In this document: positions 18,835 through 32,500 of the stretch, in pieces
How the letters are laid out: each line of letters begins with the position of its first letter
How positions within the stretch are numbered: position 1 is the first letter of the stretch
Source: Zygnema cylindricum
Lineage: Eukaryota > Streptophyta > Zygnematophyceae > Zygnematales > Zygnemataceae
DNA length: 64,000 nucleotides
Assembly: GCA_037447655.1 (NCBI GenBank)
Contig: JBBHKE010001244.1
Coordinates: 62,001-126,000, forward strand
Reading direction: 5' to 3'
Position numbers and translations under genes: made by a program
Notes under the pieces: model-generated
Told to the model about the DNA's origin: nothing
The model's input: only the letters and a program-made list of their open reading frames with translations
Databases searched by the model: none

Positions 18835-19736
18835 GTGAGTTTACTTTTATATGTTAAAGCCATAGATTTGGGGGACGTACGATATATTTTTGGAGTGGAA
18901 GTTTTAAGGTACGATAATGGGGATATTAAATTGTCGCAAGCGCAATATTGCAAAGTACTAACTAAATTTTTTATGTTGGATTCTAAGCCGGTTTTGACAC
19001 AACTAGATTCCAAACTTCAATATCGTAAATTTGTGGAGGAACTTGTCCACGTGCCCTATCATGAGGCCGTTCGAAGTTTAATGTATTTAAGTGTGGCCAC
19101 GCGATCGGATATTTCTGCTGCAGTTTTTGTCATGAGCCGATTTTGTTAGGCTCCTAAAAAGATTCATTGTGAAGCCGTGAAGAAGATTTTCGTTACCTTG
19201 CAGGTACGGTCGAGATTAGTTTATTGTTCCAATCTGGACGAACATTTTTGGAGTGCGTGGGATATTGTGATACAGATTAGGGTGGAGATTTCCACAGAAG
19301 AAAGTCAACGTCTAGATATGCTTTTGTTTTTGGTGGCGCGGCATTTTCTTAGAGTTTGAGACTCTAGCCAATTGTTGTTTTAAGTTCAACCGAAGCAAAA
19401 TACATGGCGGCGTGGCACACATCTAAAGAGTCGATTTGGATTAAAGAACTACTTGGAGAATTAGGGATTGTTATTGGCTGTATGAAAATATTTTTTGACA
19501 GCATGAGTTTGATGGCATTGGTGATGAATCCTGTCTTTCACAAGAGGACAAAACATATTAGGATTCAGTGGCACTTCGTAAGTGATTTGTTCACCACAAA
19601 AGAAGTTAAGTTTTTGTATGTTTTGACGTTGGAAGAAGCCGCGGATATGTTGACAAAAGCAGTGGCTCATGATGTACTTTTGAGGGAGAGAGATAAATTA
19701 GGGTTGATGTGATGATTACAAATTTGAGTGGGGGAT
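18835..19736 (+). pseudogene. copia family 3 RT C-terminus and RNase H fragment
   Basis: Plus-strand reading gives DLGDVRYIFGVEVLRYD (RT end), PYHEAVRSLMYLSVATRSDI, then RNase H with TEAKYMAAWHTSKESIWIKE, KHIRIQWHFV and ADMLTKAV. Stops and a shift near 19150-19390 break the frame. It ends in GAGTGGGGGA, a polypurine tract. The 5' part is absent; it starts abruptly next to the minus-strand element, forming an inverted junction. Confidence 0.82.
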
Positions 19737-20118
19737 TGTTAAGTCAAAGATTGTAATCCGCCGTCAAGGTCTGTCGCGCGGCTGGCTAATTTGTCTTTAC
19801 GTGAAGTTTAGTGGTCCATGCTGGATTGGAGTATTAAGTCGTTAAGAACGTACCTTGGATTCTTAGAGATTCAGTTTGACTATGACCAGGTTATGTTTCG
19901 TTTGCTGTGTATGGATGGTGTGTTTGTTTTGTCTTTAGTTGGTTTTGAATGTACGCGTGAGTTGTACCGGCAGTTCTTTGTGTTTCAATGTTGACGCGAT
20001 TTGAATTGTACGCACTTAGTGCGCACTATCTAGTTTGGCTTGAATTATAGTTTCAGGTCCGTGGAAATCTAATGACCACAAATAAAACATTGTTGTCGGA
20101 CATTGACTTTAATACTCA
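19737..20118 (+). mobile_element. probable 3' LTR of copia family 3
   Basis: Begins TGTTAAGTC right after the purine tract GAGTGGGGGA. An end at ACTCA near 20118 is the best TG...CA fit, but no second LTR copy is available to confirm it. Confidence 0.45.
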
Positions 20119-20249
20119 TTGTTAGGGTGTTTGTCACTTCCCTTGTTATCAAGGCATCCATCATTTCAAGATTAACCTAAATGGCCCTCGTGTCTGTTGC
20201 CATTAATGCCTTGTATCTCGATATTGATACCTGGGCATGGATTATCAAA

Positions 20250-21700
20250 ATCTCTATGGCGGGTCTAACTAATCCCAGCCAAGCTTCACGATAATTATCG
20301 AACCAATCCTTGAAATGGAGGAGTTTGAATTTCGGTTGACATCATCCACATTCCCATGAATTTCCCAAGCTTAACAGATAATATTGAACTTATATTCTTG
20401 CAATATTAGGGCCTACCTAGCCAATTTTCGTATGGTCTTGCTATTTTCCCTAATCCATTTTATTGGCTGGTGATCAAGGCTCTCAACTAACAAAACTCCA
20501 TAGAGGTAAGCTAGAGAATGTGGACTGGCAGAACTTCGCTTTTTTGTTACTCCGACTAGCGTAAGACACCACATACTCTACTCTTGCTGCTTCTTGTTTT
20601 GCTAGTGCAGCCCATTGCCTCAGTGCTCCGTCAAGTACCTACTCGAGTCGACGTTCAGAAAATCTGTTGCTTGTGCTTGGACGGAATCTGTTGCTTGTGC
20701 TTGGACGGCCCCACCACTTCAGACCTTACCTACTCCGATCACTATAGGGAAGAAACGACGACCGTTGACGGTGTGAGAGTCAATGTATTAGATCATCTTT
20801 CACGGCTCTTTTAAAGGATTCAGATAACTTTTGTTGTGCATCCCCCAGATCGGTTCTCTATCCCTTCTTAGCGTTAGATTTAAAAGTTGAGCCATGCTTT
20901 TGAACCCATGTATGTATCTCCCTCAATAATTCACCAATCCTAACAAATCCTGAAAAGATAAAACATCTAGTGGGATGGGATAGGCAGAGCGTGCACATCG
21001 GCAACCTTAACCATGTGGCACCCCGAAGTCTAGTCCCCTCATGGCCGAGGGAAAGAACATTTCCTAGGTGGCACTGTAGTCCCTCCACATGTAATGCATC
21101 AATAACCTCTTAAAAACACTCGAGATGTTTTGTAAAGTTAACTAAAAAGATAATATCATTATAAATGTAATAGTTGGCACAGTGGACACCTTTTAATGCA
21201 TCTCCCCTAGCTCTCTAAGACATTTTTAAATTAATGGCATGTAAATCCATTCATAAAACACTCAATCCCAAAAACAACCCTTTCTTTGTAGGTGGATTTT
21301 AATAAGATCTTGTGGAACTCTTGACTTATGTCTAACATGGACAAAATTCTCGCCCCTACGAAAAAGTTATACATTTCTCGTTGTGTGGGTACAATTTACC
21401 TATCTAGCACGATGTCCTAATTGATGTCTATGTAGTGTCCACACATAATTTAATTAAAAGTTTTCGCTAACGAGTTATTTTTGAGAGGAATATCCATTAA
21501 GGATGAAAATCCATGTAGCCCTTTACTTTTTTAAACAAGTCTTATATATCTACCAACTCTTGTACTCTCGTCTTGACCAATTTGTATTTATGACTCTATG
21601 GGTATTCCTTTTAAATAGTGGCGGTTTCATTCACACAATGAATTCAAAATGATGTTCCCTTATACAAGTCCATGTCTTTATTAGACCAGCCAAATTTGTC
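20250..21700 (-). pseudogene. Ty3/gypsy RT-RNase H remnant
   Basis: Minus-strand fragments in order: SKGLHGFSSLMDIPLKNNSL (RT fingers, about 21500), FVGARILSMLDISQEF (about 21350), YYIYNDIIFLVNFTKHLECF (RT catalytic region with YxDD decayed to YNDI, about 21150), a thumb/connection piece matching LGLVNYYGRYIHGF (about 20920-20950), YVVSYASRSNKKAKFCQST (RNase H, about 20550), then DHQPIKWI-like and ALILQEYKFNII (about 20330-20470). This series is typical of Ty3/gypsy. Many stops and shifts; long dead. A 24-bp direct duplication sits at about 20657-20704. Confidence 0.72.
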
Positions 21701-23630
21701 CCAATTCTTAGCGTACGCGTCTTGGAGCATGCTTATTTTCCCATCGATTCGTGGCATTCCAAAATCATGCCATGATTGTCCATGACATATGCATGGGTCT
21801 GATGGTACGTTGACAATGATGGTACGTTGCCAATGTAGGTAACGTCTCTCTTGACATGAAGACTGCACGACAAATCATTGTGTCGTCTTCTGGTGGACCT
21901 CGATGGGTCCAATTATTAGTTTATTTTTACAGGCCAACTGTGGCTTTGACAAACGCCATTGTTATTTACTTTTTCCAATATGAGCAAAGGCGGTGAGGCC
22001 CCGAGCCCACCTGTGTCATATCAAACACCACTGGCTCCTCAAAATTCTTAACCGTGTTTGCCTATCTATGCTTGACGACAGGGGGAATATCCCTTGCCAC
22101 ATGCATTTTACAACAAATATGCAAGAGGCCGATTGCTCAATTGCAGATTGTTGTGCAATTGGAGAACTCTATATCTTGTTCTTATATTCATGTGTATTGG
22201 CTCTTCCCTAATGAAAACCTTAGCACAGTCATCTTGCCATCAATAAATCAAATTCCTTAACTCTATTATGTCACTATTTTGTACATTTTGAATGTTTTGG
22301 AGTTGTTTTTACGATTGAGATTGTTCAAACTGGCACGAACAAAGGATAGAGTTGAAGAAGTTCGACTCAAGAGTTCATCGCTCGGGTAGTGGACAAATAT
22401 TCCACGGCCAGTAGTTCACTATCCTATGTTTTTTAATGAGAAGCGCTTCCACTTTTGTGTCAATCGTTAAGCTCCCCCATTGTGGTGCCATAGTAACTTC
22501 CTCCACATGGACAGTCTAGAGTCCGCTTTCTTGGAAAGCTATTTACCAACTATGAGGGTCATCTAATTTTCTTTCAAGTTATATGCTTCTTTTCTTTCGT
22601 AAGGCTGTTGCGATTTCCATGGTGTGACGATGTCTTTTTCTCGATGTTGTAATGACCTTGAATTGCAAAATTTCATTTGATATGTCCCTTTTTACTGCTT
22701 TGAAATTATCAAGATCCGAATTCTAAGCCATAATCATCTTCAACCATGATTCCACCCTCTGAAGCACCCACCGAATACTCCACAAACATACAAAACAAAT
22801 TATTTAGGGAATGAGAACAAAACTATATGCATAGATAGCTTCTAAGACAAAAAGCGATTTCAACTTTTCAGTCCGATGAAGGAAAAAAATTGGAATAATT
22901 AATGCCTCTAAAAGCCCAAAATATTATTGTTTAACTTTTATCTTAGAAGTTGATACTTTAAAAAACGTTTTAAGTCCTATAATACCCTCTATCACCACAA
23001 GAGGACAAAGCGATAAATTATAAATCTTTCTAGCACAAATAGTGTATTGTAATCCAAACAACACTTGATTTCCTACTTGAATCAAATAATACATTGTACA
23101 CACTTAAAAAACTAACACGCTAAAAAAAAACTATTTACGGAATGAAGCCTTGACATTTATGTTAACCATCCCACAAATTTCCTTGCGTAGTTTTGGGTCC
23201 AACTAACTAGTCATCTTTCGCCTCGTCCATCACATTCATTTAATCTCGCTGTTTTGATTGTCGCATTCCTACAATGCTAGGGTACGGCCCCACGCAATTA
23301 TAACCTAGCAGACTTACTTTGTATTGTCGCGAAGATTCTCCGTACACGACTTTCAAGTGTCCCAATGCGTAACAACAAACTTGTTGCTTATGGCCGTGAC
23401 GATTATATAGGTCGACAATGCCTGTGACAGTAATTAGCGCCTACAATCAAAAAACGACCTTAACACACTGTATTTTTTGATTTTTTTTTTTTACGTCACA
23501 AGATAAATTCTATTTTTTAAAACGATTTGGTACTTCACATGTTTTAGCGTTACATGGTAGATGTAAAGCCTTCCACCCTTTGCAGTTCATTGATGAACAA
23601 GATGCTTTTGTATTTGCCTCTTCTGTCTTG
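21700..23630. other. gene-free stretch, probably decayed retroelement
   Basis: No convincing coding region, RNA gene or ordered repeat was recognised in 1.9 kb. Its position directly upstream of the gypsy RT remnant suggests the N-terminal part of the same element, but I could not identify Gag or protease motifs. Confidence 0.4.
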
Positions 23631-23759
23631 TCGCCATGAATGGACATAGAATTCCTTAGGCCCCTCCAAAATAAAAATCATTTGTTTTTTATTGTGCGCT
23701 TTTGTTGGATTCTTCTTAAGCCTGTCTTGGGTCGCGCACGTGCGGTCGCCCTCAGCATT

Positions 23760-23935
23760 GTGCCTACCTCCAGTGGTGCCGTATGGTGCAGCCTAGTGAA
23801 GTTTGAAAGAGTGAAGGAGAGGCAAGGTGAGTAAGGTGAGAGAGGCTTACCTTTTGCGGTGTCGAATGGTGCCGCGTAGTGAAGTTTACAAGAGTGAAGG
23901 AGTGGCAAGGTGAGCAAAGTAAGAGAGGAGCAAGT
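23760..23935 (+). repeat. two-copy tandem repeat, about 86 bp
   Basis: The motif GGTGCCG...TAGTGAAGTTT...GAGTGAAGGAG.GGCAAGGTGAG occurs twice in succession (near 23775 and 23865). No coding role is apparent. Confidence 0.6.
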
Positions 23936-24089
23936 TGTAATGGCACCTTTTTGTAAATTTGAATGCTAAATCCGTAAGTTTTTTTTTTTTGTGAGGGCAG
24001 AGCTTCTTCTGATAAGTTTCCTTCTGTCATAAATTCATTTTTTTGATTTTCAGTCTTGTTAGTGGGATCAATGTTTGTCTCAAGTTCTT

Positions 24090-24440
24090 ATTCAAAACTT
24101 ACCTTCACTCTTTTGGTATACTTGAAGGGATCTACTGATTTACCCTCATCCATGACAACTAAGTGTTTGACCATAATAATGTCTTTCCTTTCCAAATCAT
24201 AAACTCTGTATCCCTTTACATCTTCTCCATATCCTAATAATTATCCGGGCTTCCTTTTTGCATCCTGTTTCTAGTCTAACTTATCTGTATTTAGGGTGTA
24301 AACGTGACTTCCAAAGACCTTAAAGTGGGACAAATCTGGTTTACTTCCTACCCATCTTTCATAAGGTGTCATGTCTTTTACAAACTTTGACTCTACTCTT
24401 AAAAACTTTCCGCTTTGTCTTTTTGAGAATTTGTTTAAGA
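24090..24440 (-). pseudogene. copia family 1 fragment (post-integrase linker)
   Basis: The minus strand reads KPG-stop-LLGYGEDVKGYRVYDL and ERKDIIMVKHLVVMDEGKSV, closely matching element 1 (PGYLVGYDESIKGYRVYDLK, IILVKHIVVMNEEKS). Only about 350 bp is recognisable. Confidence 0.78.
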
Positions 24441-25540
24441 GGCGCAATAGTCATTTAATTGGGTAGAAATTGGTGCTAACATGCTGAAACCCGCTACAGT
24501 GGATCATCTGTAAATGTCCGTAGTGTTATGAATTGTTGCCACGATAGACCTACAATAATTTGTTCTATAACAGCAGTTTGCGGGGGTGGATAATAAGGCA
24601 CCCTCTGTATGAACTGTTGGAACTGGTGACTGTTACCTCAAACCTAGATGAGCATCACATGAAGTATGACAAGTCTATTCGGTGACATTTAATGAGCACG
24701 TATATGATATCTAAAGTTGGTCCAACAAGGTAAGTACGTTTCATTAAAATGAAGTTAAAATGCCAGCCTTGGTTTTTCCTGTCAAATCGTATTTTTCAGT
24801 CGGTCCCACTCCTTTAAAAAATTGGCGGAGCATTCATTGGTTGTTTTCTTAGGTTTCGGGATTCTCAAATTATTTTGAGTTGTTGATTTTTGTTTGTGCG
24901 CCTCGTATACAATTCTGGAAACCTAGAGGGAGTGGTCTAGACAAGGGTTTTCTTGGTGGTGTGGGATCCGTGGGTATTTTTTTGAATCCCATTTTGCTGA
25001 CAAGGAATAACCATTGCCTCAAAGGATTAGGTCCTAATCCTACACCCTCGTTACGATCTCACTGTTTTTGCATATGCTTTTAGGACATTGAGGGTTTTGA
25101 GTGCCTTTTTAAATCCCAGTCCCCACAAAGCGTGCGAAGGAACCTAAAAAGGTTGAGGGTTTTCTCCACTTCCTATAACAATTCCTCCTAATTTGTGTTG
25201 GTTGAAAAGGGCTCGGCCTGAAAGGTGCTTGTTCAGGCCATTCACAAAAGCTTGTGCTTTCTTGAGTAGATCCCTTTTAGTTACAATAATGATAGCATAA
25301 GAAGGTGAAAGAGACACTTAATTTTTCCGTTTATTTCTGCAGCTACTCTTGTTTATTTGTAAAAGATACTAGCAATGTTATCTTAAGACTGTGTGTAATC
25401 CGCCTCCGACTTTCCTTTCTCCTCTCCGTTGAGACCGTGAGGCCGTCGTGGCAAAAGGATCTTGGATGATCAGGTTCGCCGTCATATCTTTCAGAGTGGT
25501 GTACTGTTTTAAGTCATTTGGGAAACCATGTTTCTAAAAG
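24441..25540. other. gene-free stretch
   Basis: I see no coding signal, RNA gene or clear repeat here. Confidence 0.4.
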
Positions 25541-26030
25541 CAACGGGCTTCATCTGTAGTTTTGATAGGCGCACGCTTTGCGAGTGCCACCCTTCTTGGA
25601 GTATTTGGTGCTTAGGGCATTGAGGACGTTGGTCGAGTGAATCTGCGAGAGGTGCACAATACGCAATTGTTGCTTAGTCATTCCTGCACTATTGGTGCTG
25701 TAAAGGGAAAGGAGCATTGAGACAACCCTATTTGTCCCCTGGGCCTCCAAGCCCTCTCCCTCTCCCTCCATTCTAAGTATTTCGGCCATACCCGTCTTCT
25801 TTGTATTCCCGCGCCTGTATTTCGACGTTGAGCTTCAAAGGGCACCTCCTCCAAGAGTACTCAAGATGTCGACAATTGTTGCACAAACATCGGTGGTCCA
25901 GTTGCATTGATGAAGTAAAGGTTCTGCTTTCCCATCTGATTCCCTAGAACTTCTCCGCCCACCCCGTGTGCACCTACCCCATTCCTGTCGGTTTGGGGCA
26001 ACCCTCCGCTGGAAACTGTCGTCGGTAGGA
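25540..26030 (-). other. unrecognised minus-strand open segments, possibly Gag-like
   Basis: Two open segments (GGLPQTDRNGVGAHGVGGEV... at 26133-25861 and MAEILRMEGEGEGLEAQGTN... at 25789-25550). Between them another frame reads CNNCRHLEYSWRRCP, reminiscent of a retroviral zinc knuckle although the spacing is not canonical. The G/C content is higher than in the surroundings. Retroelement Gag or an eroded exon are both possible. Confidence 0.3.
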
Positions 26031-26501
26031 GTCTCTTTATTAATGGATAAATTTGCGTGATATAAGGGAGGGAAATCAAAAGCCTAGGGATGTAAAAGAT
26101 AATAGATAAATGTATATATATACAGACATTCATGACACATATACATATGTATGTGTGTGGAAGAAATTACAAAAACATGGAATTTCTGATTTCGACATGA
26201 TTGTTTGTTTTTTTATTTCATAAATTTTTATTATATGTATTTATGTTGATGAATATTCGTTATGTTCATATTATTTTTCTCTTTTTTTTGTGTGAAAGAT
26301 GGTAAAATGAGCAACGGGTTGTAACAAAAAAGGAGAGGGGAGGAGGGAGGTGGAAGGGTCGGGGGAGGGAGGGGGGGTCCATGCGAACGAGTGTAAACAA
26401 ATGTGACTGAGGAAATTGAGAAGTAATAATATTTTTTTTCCGTAATGTTCGAGTTCTTGTCAGTTTTTAACGATCTTTCATGCTGACCGCTGGTTTCACA
26501 G

Positions 26502-26573
26502 AGATTTGTTTGGCAACCAGCTGACTGGAAGCATTCCGTCGTCCATCGGTCGTTTGACAAACCTCCGAGCTTT
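26502..26573 (+). CDS. LRR exon 1
   Basis: Acceptor TTTCACAG, donor GTAAGACA, 72 nt. Encodes DLFGNQLTGSIPSSIGRLTN then LRAL, a canonical 24-residue plant LRR. No earlier LRR exon was recognised upstream. Confidence 0.82.
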
Positions 26574-29500
26574 GTAAGACACGTGACACTATGGTTGTGT
26601 TATGCATCGTATAAAACTTGAAGGCAGGGTGGGCAAAACTAAAAGAAATCGGTGAAAATAAACGAATACAAGAGAGAGGAGACTCATATGAATGAACATT
26701 GTGGAAGCAAAGGGTAGACCAAAATCAAATAAGAAGAATTCAGAAAGACAAGCAACTGATGAATTAAAAAGTTTAATAATAGCTAGAGTAGCACGAGATT
26801 TAGTGAGTACTCATCACTAAGTTTTAGTGAGGACTCGTTTGCACATCCAAAATAAAAGAAGCTGCAATGCATTAAGGTTGAACTAGTGACTGTTAATGAA
26901 GAAGTTGGCGGTTGAAAGAATTGAGGACAAATGCAACATCATGGGATCAATAATGAATTAACGTAAACTAAAGTTGTGGTCTTCAATAAGTACCATGTGT
27001 ACGGCTAGTAGTAAGGGTATCCATACACAAACAATGAATTTTCATAGACCGATTTAAAACAGACTCATAAAGATAGTACTGCATTGAAAATAAAATATGC
27101 ATGAATATACAACTAGAAATGTAATAGTCGAGATTCATTGGGGGCACAGCTTAAAGTGTATTACAACACAGTTAAAGTGTGTTTTAAATAGAATTGGTTT
27201 TCCGCAAAAAATAGTTCACTGAAATCAACGTTTCGCAAGAGAAAATTTTTTTATTTTAGCTTTTGATTAAGAAAATTAGTAACAAAAATTTAATTGACTT
27301 GATGGTAAAAAATGGGAGGATGACAGGGTTCTGCGGAAATAAAGGGTTTGGGGGTAAGGGAATTATAATTTAATAGATTATACAAATGTGTGTTTTGCCT
27401 TTCTTTTTTCTTGAGATTTTTTATGTTGGTTCTCAAATTGTTTTTTTTTTTGCATTGGTGGAAAAAAAAATATTACAAAACCCATGTGGTGTGATTTTCT
27501 TTTAATTGTTATTTTTTTATTATTTAATTTGTTTGTTTCGAGTACGATTATTATAGGCATAGTAGTAATTATTATTTTTATAACTGTTATCACTATTATC
27601 ATTACTATAATTATAAGTAATATTATTTCTGTCTTTTTTTATTATTGAAAAATGAAATTCTAGATGTTTAAATGTTTGTGTGACTGTATTCCAAATATAA
27701 TTAACATGATAAATAGACGTAATAACAATGACATTGATTAGAGGGGTAATATTATTATAAATAACAATTATAACAACATTAGCGATAATAATAGAAAATT
27801 ATAATAATAACAAAAATAACAAAAAGTAACACTAATATACAATGATAGTGATCATTCATAAAAACCAATAAAGAAGAAACCTTGAAAATCATTAACAAAT
27901 GCGCTTGTCGAGTAATATTAAATTGTTAATGAAATATCTATTCTTAGAATAAAAATTGGCATTTCTTGTTTGTAAGTCCTAAACGCTATGTCTTAAAACT
28001 AGCCTTTTTTTAGTGTAGAAAGTTCCCTTTGAAGTTTAAAAAAAAAAATCTTTTACCTAGGTTAGTTCTACCTAGATTAGTCATAGCCAGATTAACTCTA
28101 CCCAGAAACCATGTGCGCGGCTTCTCAATTCCTTCTCCTATGTGTTTCATTTATATATATTTTTTTTATTTCAAGTGCAATAATTATCTCAACTGAGATA
28201 AATGAATTTACAGCACACATCTTTATTTTGTTCTTTGTTTGTCTCTTTTACTTCCTTTTTCTTTTTTTTACCTTCCCTCTCCTTTTGCCCTTTTGTTAAC
28301 ACCTTGTTTTCCTCATTTCGGTCTTTTATGACCTCTTCATCATAACCTAGAAACCAATAAAAAAATGTAATCCTGTTAATTAAAACTAATGATCTCTAAT
28401 TAGTGTGATTAATAATTTTGGAAACAATATTCATTTGAAAGAAAAAAAAAACAATTTACTTAAGACTCTGTTTTTTTTCTTGGAATTATTTTCTCGTTGC
28501 AAAGCTTTGCTATTTGTTTTTTGATTACATTTAGAAAAAATAGGGATAGGAATTCAAGTAAATTTATTGAGATAGATCAGGGGGAGGGGAGAGCGTTCTG
28601 GGTTAAAATGGCGAAAGGAGGGGCAAAGAATCGTGATCCAATCTTTTTAATCCAGAACCTTGTATTAAAATGTGTATATTTCATTCTATGTTTCGATGAG
28701 TTTTATTTTATTATTTTGAAATTCATTTTTTTGTGCAATGGGAGGGGAATGAGGATAATTAGAAAAGCCATGTGGTGTGGAAGCATTCTAGTTTAAAGTG
28801 TTTTTTTTTCAGCAATTCTTAGCAATTATTATTATTTTGGGTTTGCTGATTGTTCTTTTTGTTGTATTTTTTTTTATTTAGTCATTTGAAATGGAATTAT
28901 CTGTGTGAAACAATGAAATGAAAGCAAAAACTGGTTGGGGCAAGAGATAAGATGCAAATATCTACATATATTTGCTTATATCCATTACTTATATGCATGT
29001 ATGTTCGAGGGCGATATTAGAGAAACATGTACTTTTTGATTTAATATTTGACAACATATATATATGCGTATATATATATATATATTTTTTATTCGTTGTT
29101 TCTTTTGCTAAATATCTGTGCATGTTGTTGAAAATTGGTTGTTTTTTTCAGCTTTTATTTATTCGTTTTGCTAAATTGTTTTGGTATATTGCTTAGTTTC
29201 CTTCAATTTGTGAAATTTTCCAGCTATTTTTGTAATCGGTTTTGTGAATGCCCGGTGTGGCAGATCTTTATCTAATAACGAGTTGAGTGGCAGCGTTCCA
29301 TTTTCCAACGGTGGACTGGAATACCTCGAATACTTGTAAGACATGTGACACGTTGCATTATGGATTAACAATGTGTTCTAAACCGAAATTGTTGGCTGCA
29401 GAGCTACTTTACTGCATTGAAGGTTGTCAACAACAAAGTTTTATTTCTTATTCATTTTTTTATTTGAAAAAACATAGTCATACAGTTAAATTACTTGATG

Positions 29501-32500
29501 ATTGAACAAGGGATGGAGGTTCAGCTGGGTTGGAGAGGAGGTGGGGTGAGCGATCGTTTTCTAAAATATATATGGATTGGAATACGCGCATGCTACGATT
29601 GTAGATTTTTTTTTCTACATTTTAGAGGGTTTTTTATTTGGTTTGCTGATTATTGCTTTTATGTAGCGGATTAAGAAAAGGAGAGGTAGAAGGAGAGGGA
29701 GCATGAATAATGATAATACAACAATGATTGGTTAAAATCTTAATGACAAGAAAAATAAATACTAATAATTACATGAAATATCAATAACACAGTGAAAAAC
29801 TATAGTGACATTTTACATAGAAATAAACATTAAACTGATTATTATCTATTGATAATAATCATTAATATATGTTATCATAATAGTGACAATAAGAGCATAT
29901 ATCAAAAACAATGTACAAGGATAGTAATTTGTAATTGATAAGATTAGAGAACATTTGAGAATAAAAAAGTTGATTAACAATAAATAATATTTTTAAGTAA
30001 CAATTGTCTTTAACCTTAAATTCATAATTAAAATACCTCTTTTCTAAATATATTAAATAAAACAAACGTGGAATAAGTCTATATTTTTAATGAAAAAAAG
30101 GAATAAAAACCATTTTTTTTTACTTTTTACCATGACATTTAAGGTTTCATTTTCTTTAAGTATTTTCTTGTATTAAAGCATTGTATTTATTTCTCTTTTA
30201 TATTTAAGAGATTCTTCAAAATTTTAGTGAGTTCATAGAGGAAGGAAATGGGAAGTGAGGACAAGTGGGGCTTGGAGAGTGGAAGGGAGTGGGGGAAGGA
30301 AATTATTATTGGAAGGGATGTGGAATAAAATCCTTCTATCTAACAAATGTGTATTTTTCTTTCAATATTTTGATAAGATTTTTTTTATCGACTTGCAATT
30401 TTTCTTTAAATGCAAGGGAAAGAGGGGGGCGAAGTGAGTGACAAAAGCCAAGTGGTGTATGAGCATTATAATTTGCAAAAGATTGTTTTACCTACAAATT
30501 TTAGCAGTAATTTTTTTGTGGTTTTGCCAATTTTTTTACATTTAGTCACTTGAAGTGAAAGAATTTGTAGTTATCATTTTTCTTGTTTGCTTTTTTTTAG
30601 TCATTTGACAACGGTGATTTGTGTAAAACACGAGAGCGAAAACTAAAAAAAAGGATGCGAGAGATAATATATTAATGTACATATATATACATGTATTCAT
30701 TATTCATATGCATCTGTGTGTGAAGGAAATGTTAGAACATGTACTGTTAAATTTCAGATTTTACATGATATATAAAATTGTTTTTATTTCAACGTTTTCT
30801 TCTTTTAAAATGTATGTATTTATGTTCTTGAAAATTGGTAATGATTTCAAGTTTTTTTTTATTTTGTTCGAGTGACAGATTTGGGGGTAGGAGACAATGG
30901 GGCTGGCAGAAAAGAGGGAAAATAAAAGGTGCATGTAAAGACATGAGACTCTTCCTGGGATATTGTAAATCGATATTGTTTTTAGTCCCTCAGTATTTAT
31001 TTTTTTCTGTGTTTTTAATGATTGGTCTTCTGGCTGCCCGCTGTCACAGAAACCTTAGCCACAACAACTTAAGTGGAACCATTCCATTGGATATTTACCC
31101 ATGGCAACCAAATTGGCTCCGAGAGATGTAAGACTGGAGACACTATGGTCGTGTAACGTATCAAAAAGGTGTTGTAGATGAAAATGTTTTGTTGCAAATA
31201 ATGGTTCAATGGATGAAAGGTTGTCAAAAGCAAAGTTTTTTTATTTGGTTTTCACTTTTTATTTTCCAGAAATTTGGTAATAAAACTTCAAGTGACTTGA
31301 TGGAGGTAAATACAAAAATGTATATTGGTAGCAATTAAAAAATTATATTAACAAATAACACTTAATACTAAATAAAATATTAAATAGTAAATAATGAGTT
31401 AAATGACACCTACTATAATTAAAACTATTAATAAAAACTATTTAATTCTAAAAATTATTGCAAACATTTAGTTGTTTTTTAGTTTTTTATTTATGTAAAG
31501 CTTTGGAATATTTTTTTTGTTTATAGTTGCAAAAATTTAGTTATGGAAATTAAAGTAGACTCACAAAGAAAGGATGGTGAGAGGGGAGGACAAATGATAG
31601 AGGGCAAAAAAGTCCAAAATGACAAAAAACAAAGAGAAAAAACAAAAAAAAAGAAATGGCCAATAAAAGAAAAAAGTGGCAGGTATAAGAGGCAAATAAG
31701 GAACAAATTTAGAAGTTTGCTGTAATTTTTTTGTCAAAATTGACGTTGGTTTGTACATTTTAGACAAAATATTTTACAGTGAAAAAAGAATAGGAGAAGA
31801 AACGAGAAGCTGTGTACACGGGTTCGAGACAGAGCCATCAGATAAAAGTAAACTAGGTAAAAGCAATCAATAAAGAAAAAAAAAATCTATTTCTCGCGGG
31901 AAATCTTTCTACGATACAAAAAGTATGTACAAAAAATTCCAAAACGCTAAACGCATAACTAGAGTTAAGACTTAGCAAATAAAACTAGAAATCAATAAAT
32001 GTCAATTTAGACATAGGTTTCAATAGGAATTCCAATAAGGGAAAAGGGGTTTTAGGTTTCAATAGGAATTCCAATAAGGGAAAAGGGGTTTGGGAAGGAG
32101 GGGAGAGGGGGATGGTGGAGGGATTCTCATTGAAAATGATTAATATTGAAAACCTTGCAGTAAACAAATATGTACCTTCTTTTCTATATTTTTATCGGTA
32201 TTCAATACTCTTGTTTATGCAATGAAAACAGGGAAGCAAAACAGTGTGATAAAAGCCGTAGGGTGTGGAAATATTGCAATTTGCTGTTGTTTTCTTTTCC
32301 TCATAGTTTTTTGTTATTTATGTTTTGTTTTACTCATTTGACATAAAAACAGAGGTCTTGAAAGGCCGATACAAGGAAAAAGAAAAACGTAGGAGAGGTT
32401 GAAAAATAGGGAGAAAGCCAAAAAAACAAAGTATAAGTAAAAAAGAGAAAATCAAGGGAACAAAAAGGAAAAGGTTTGTCGCTTGAGCTTTTGTCTACAT

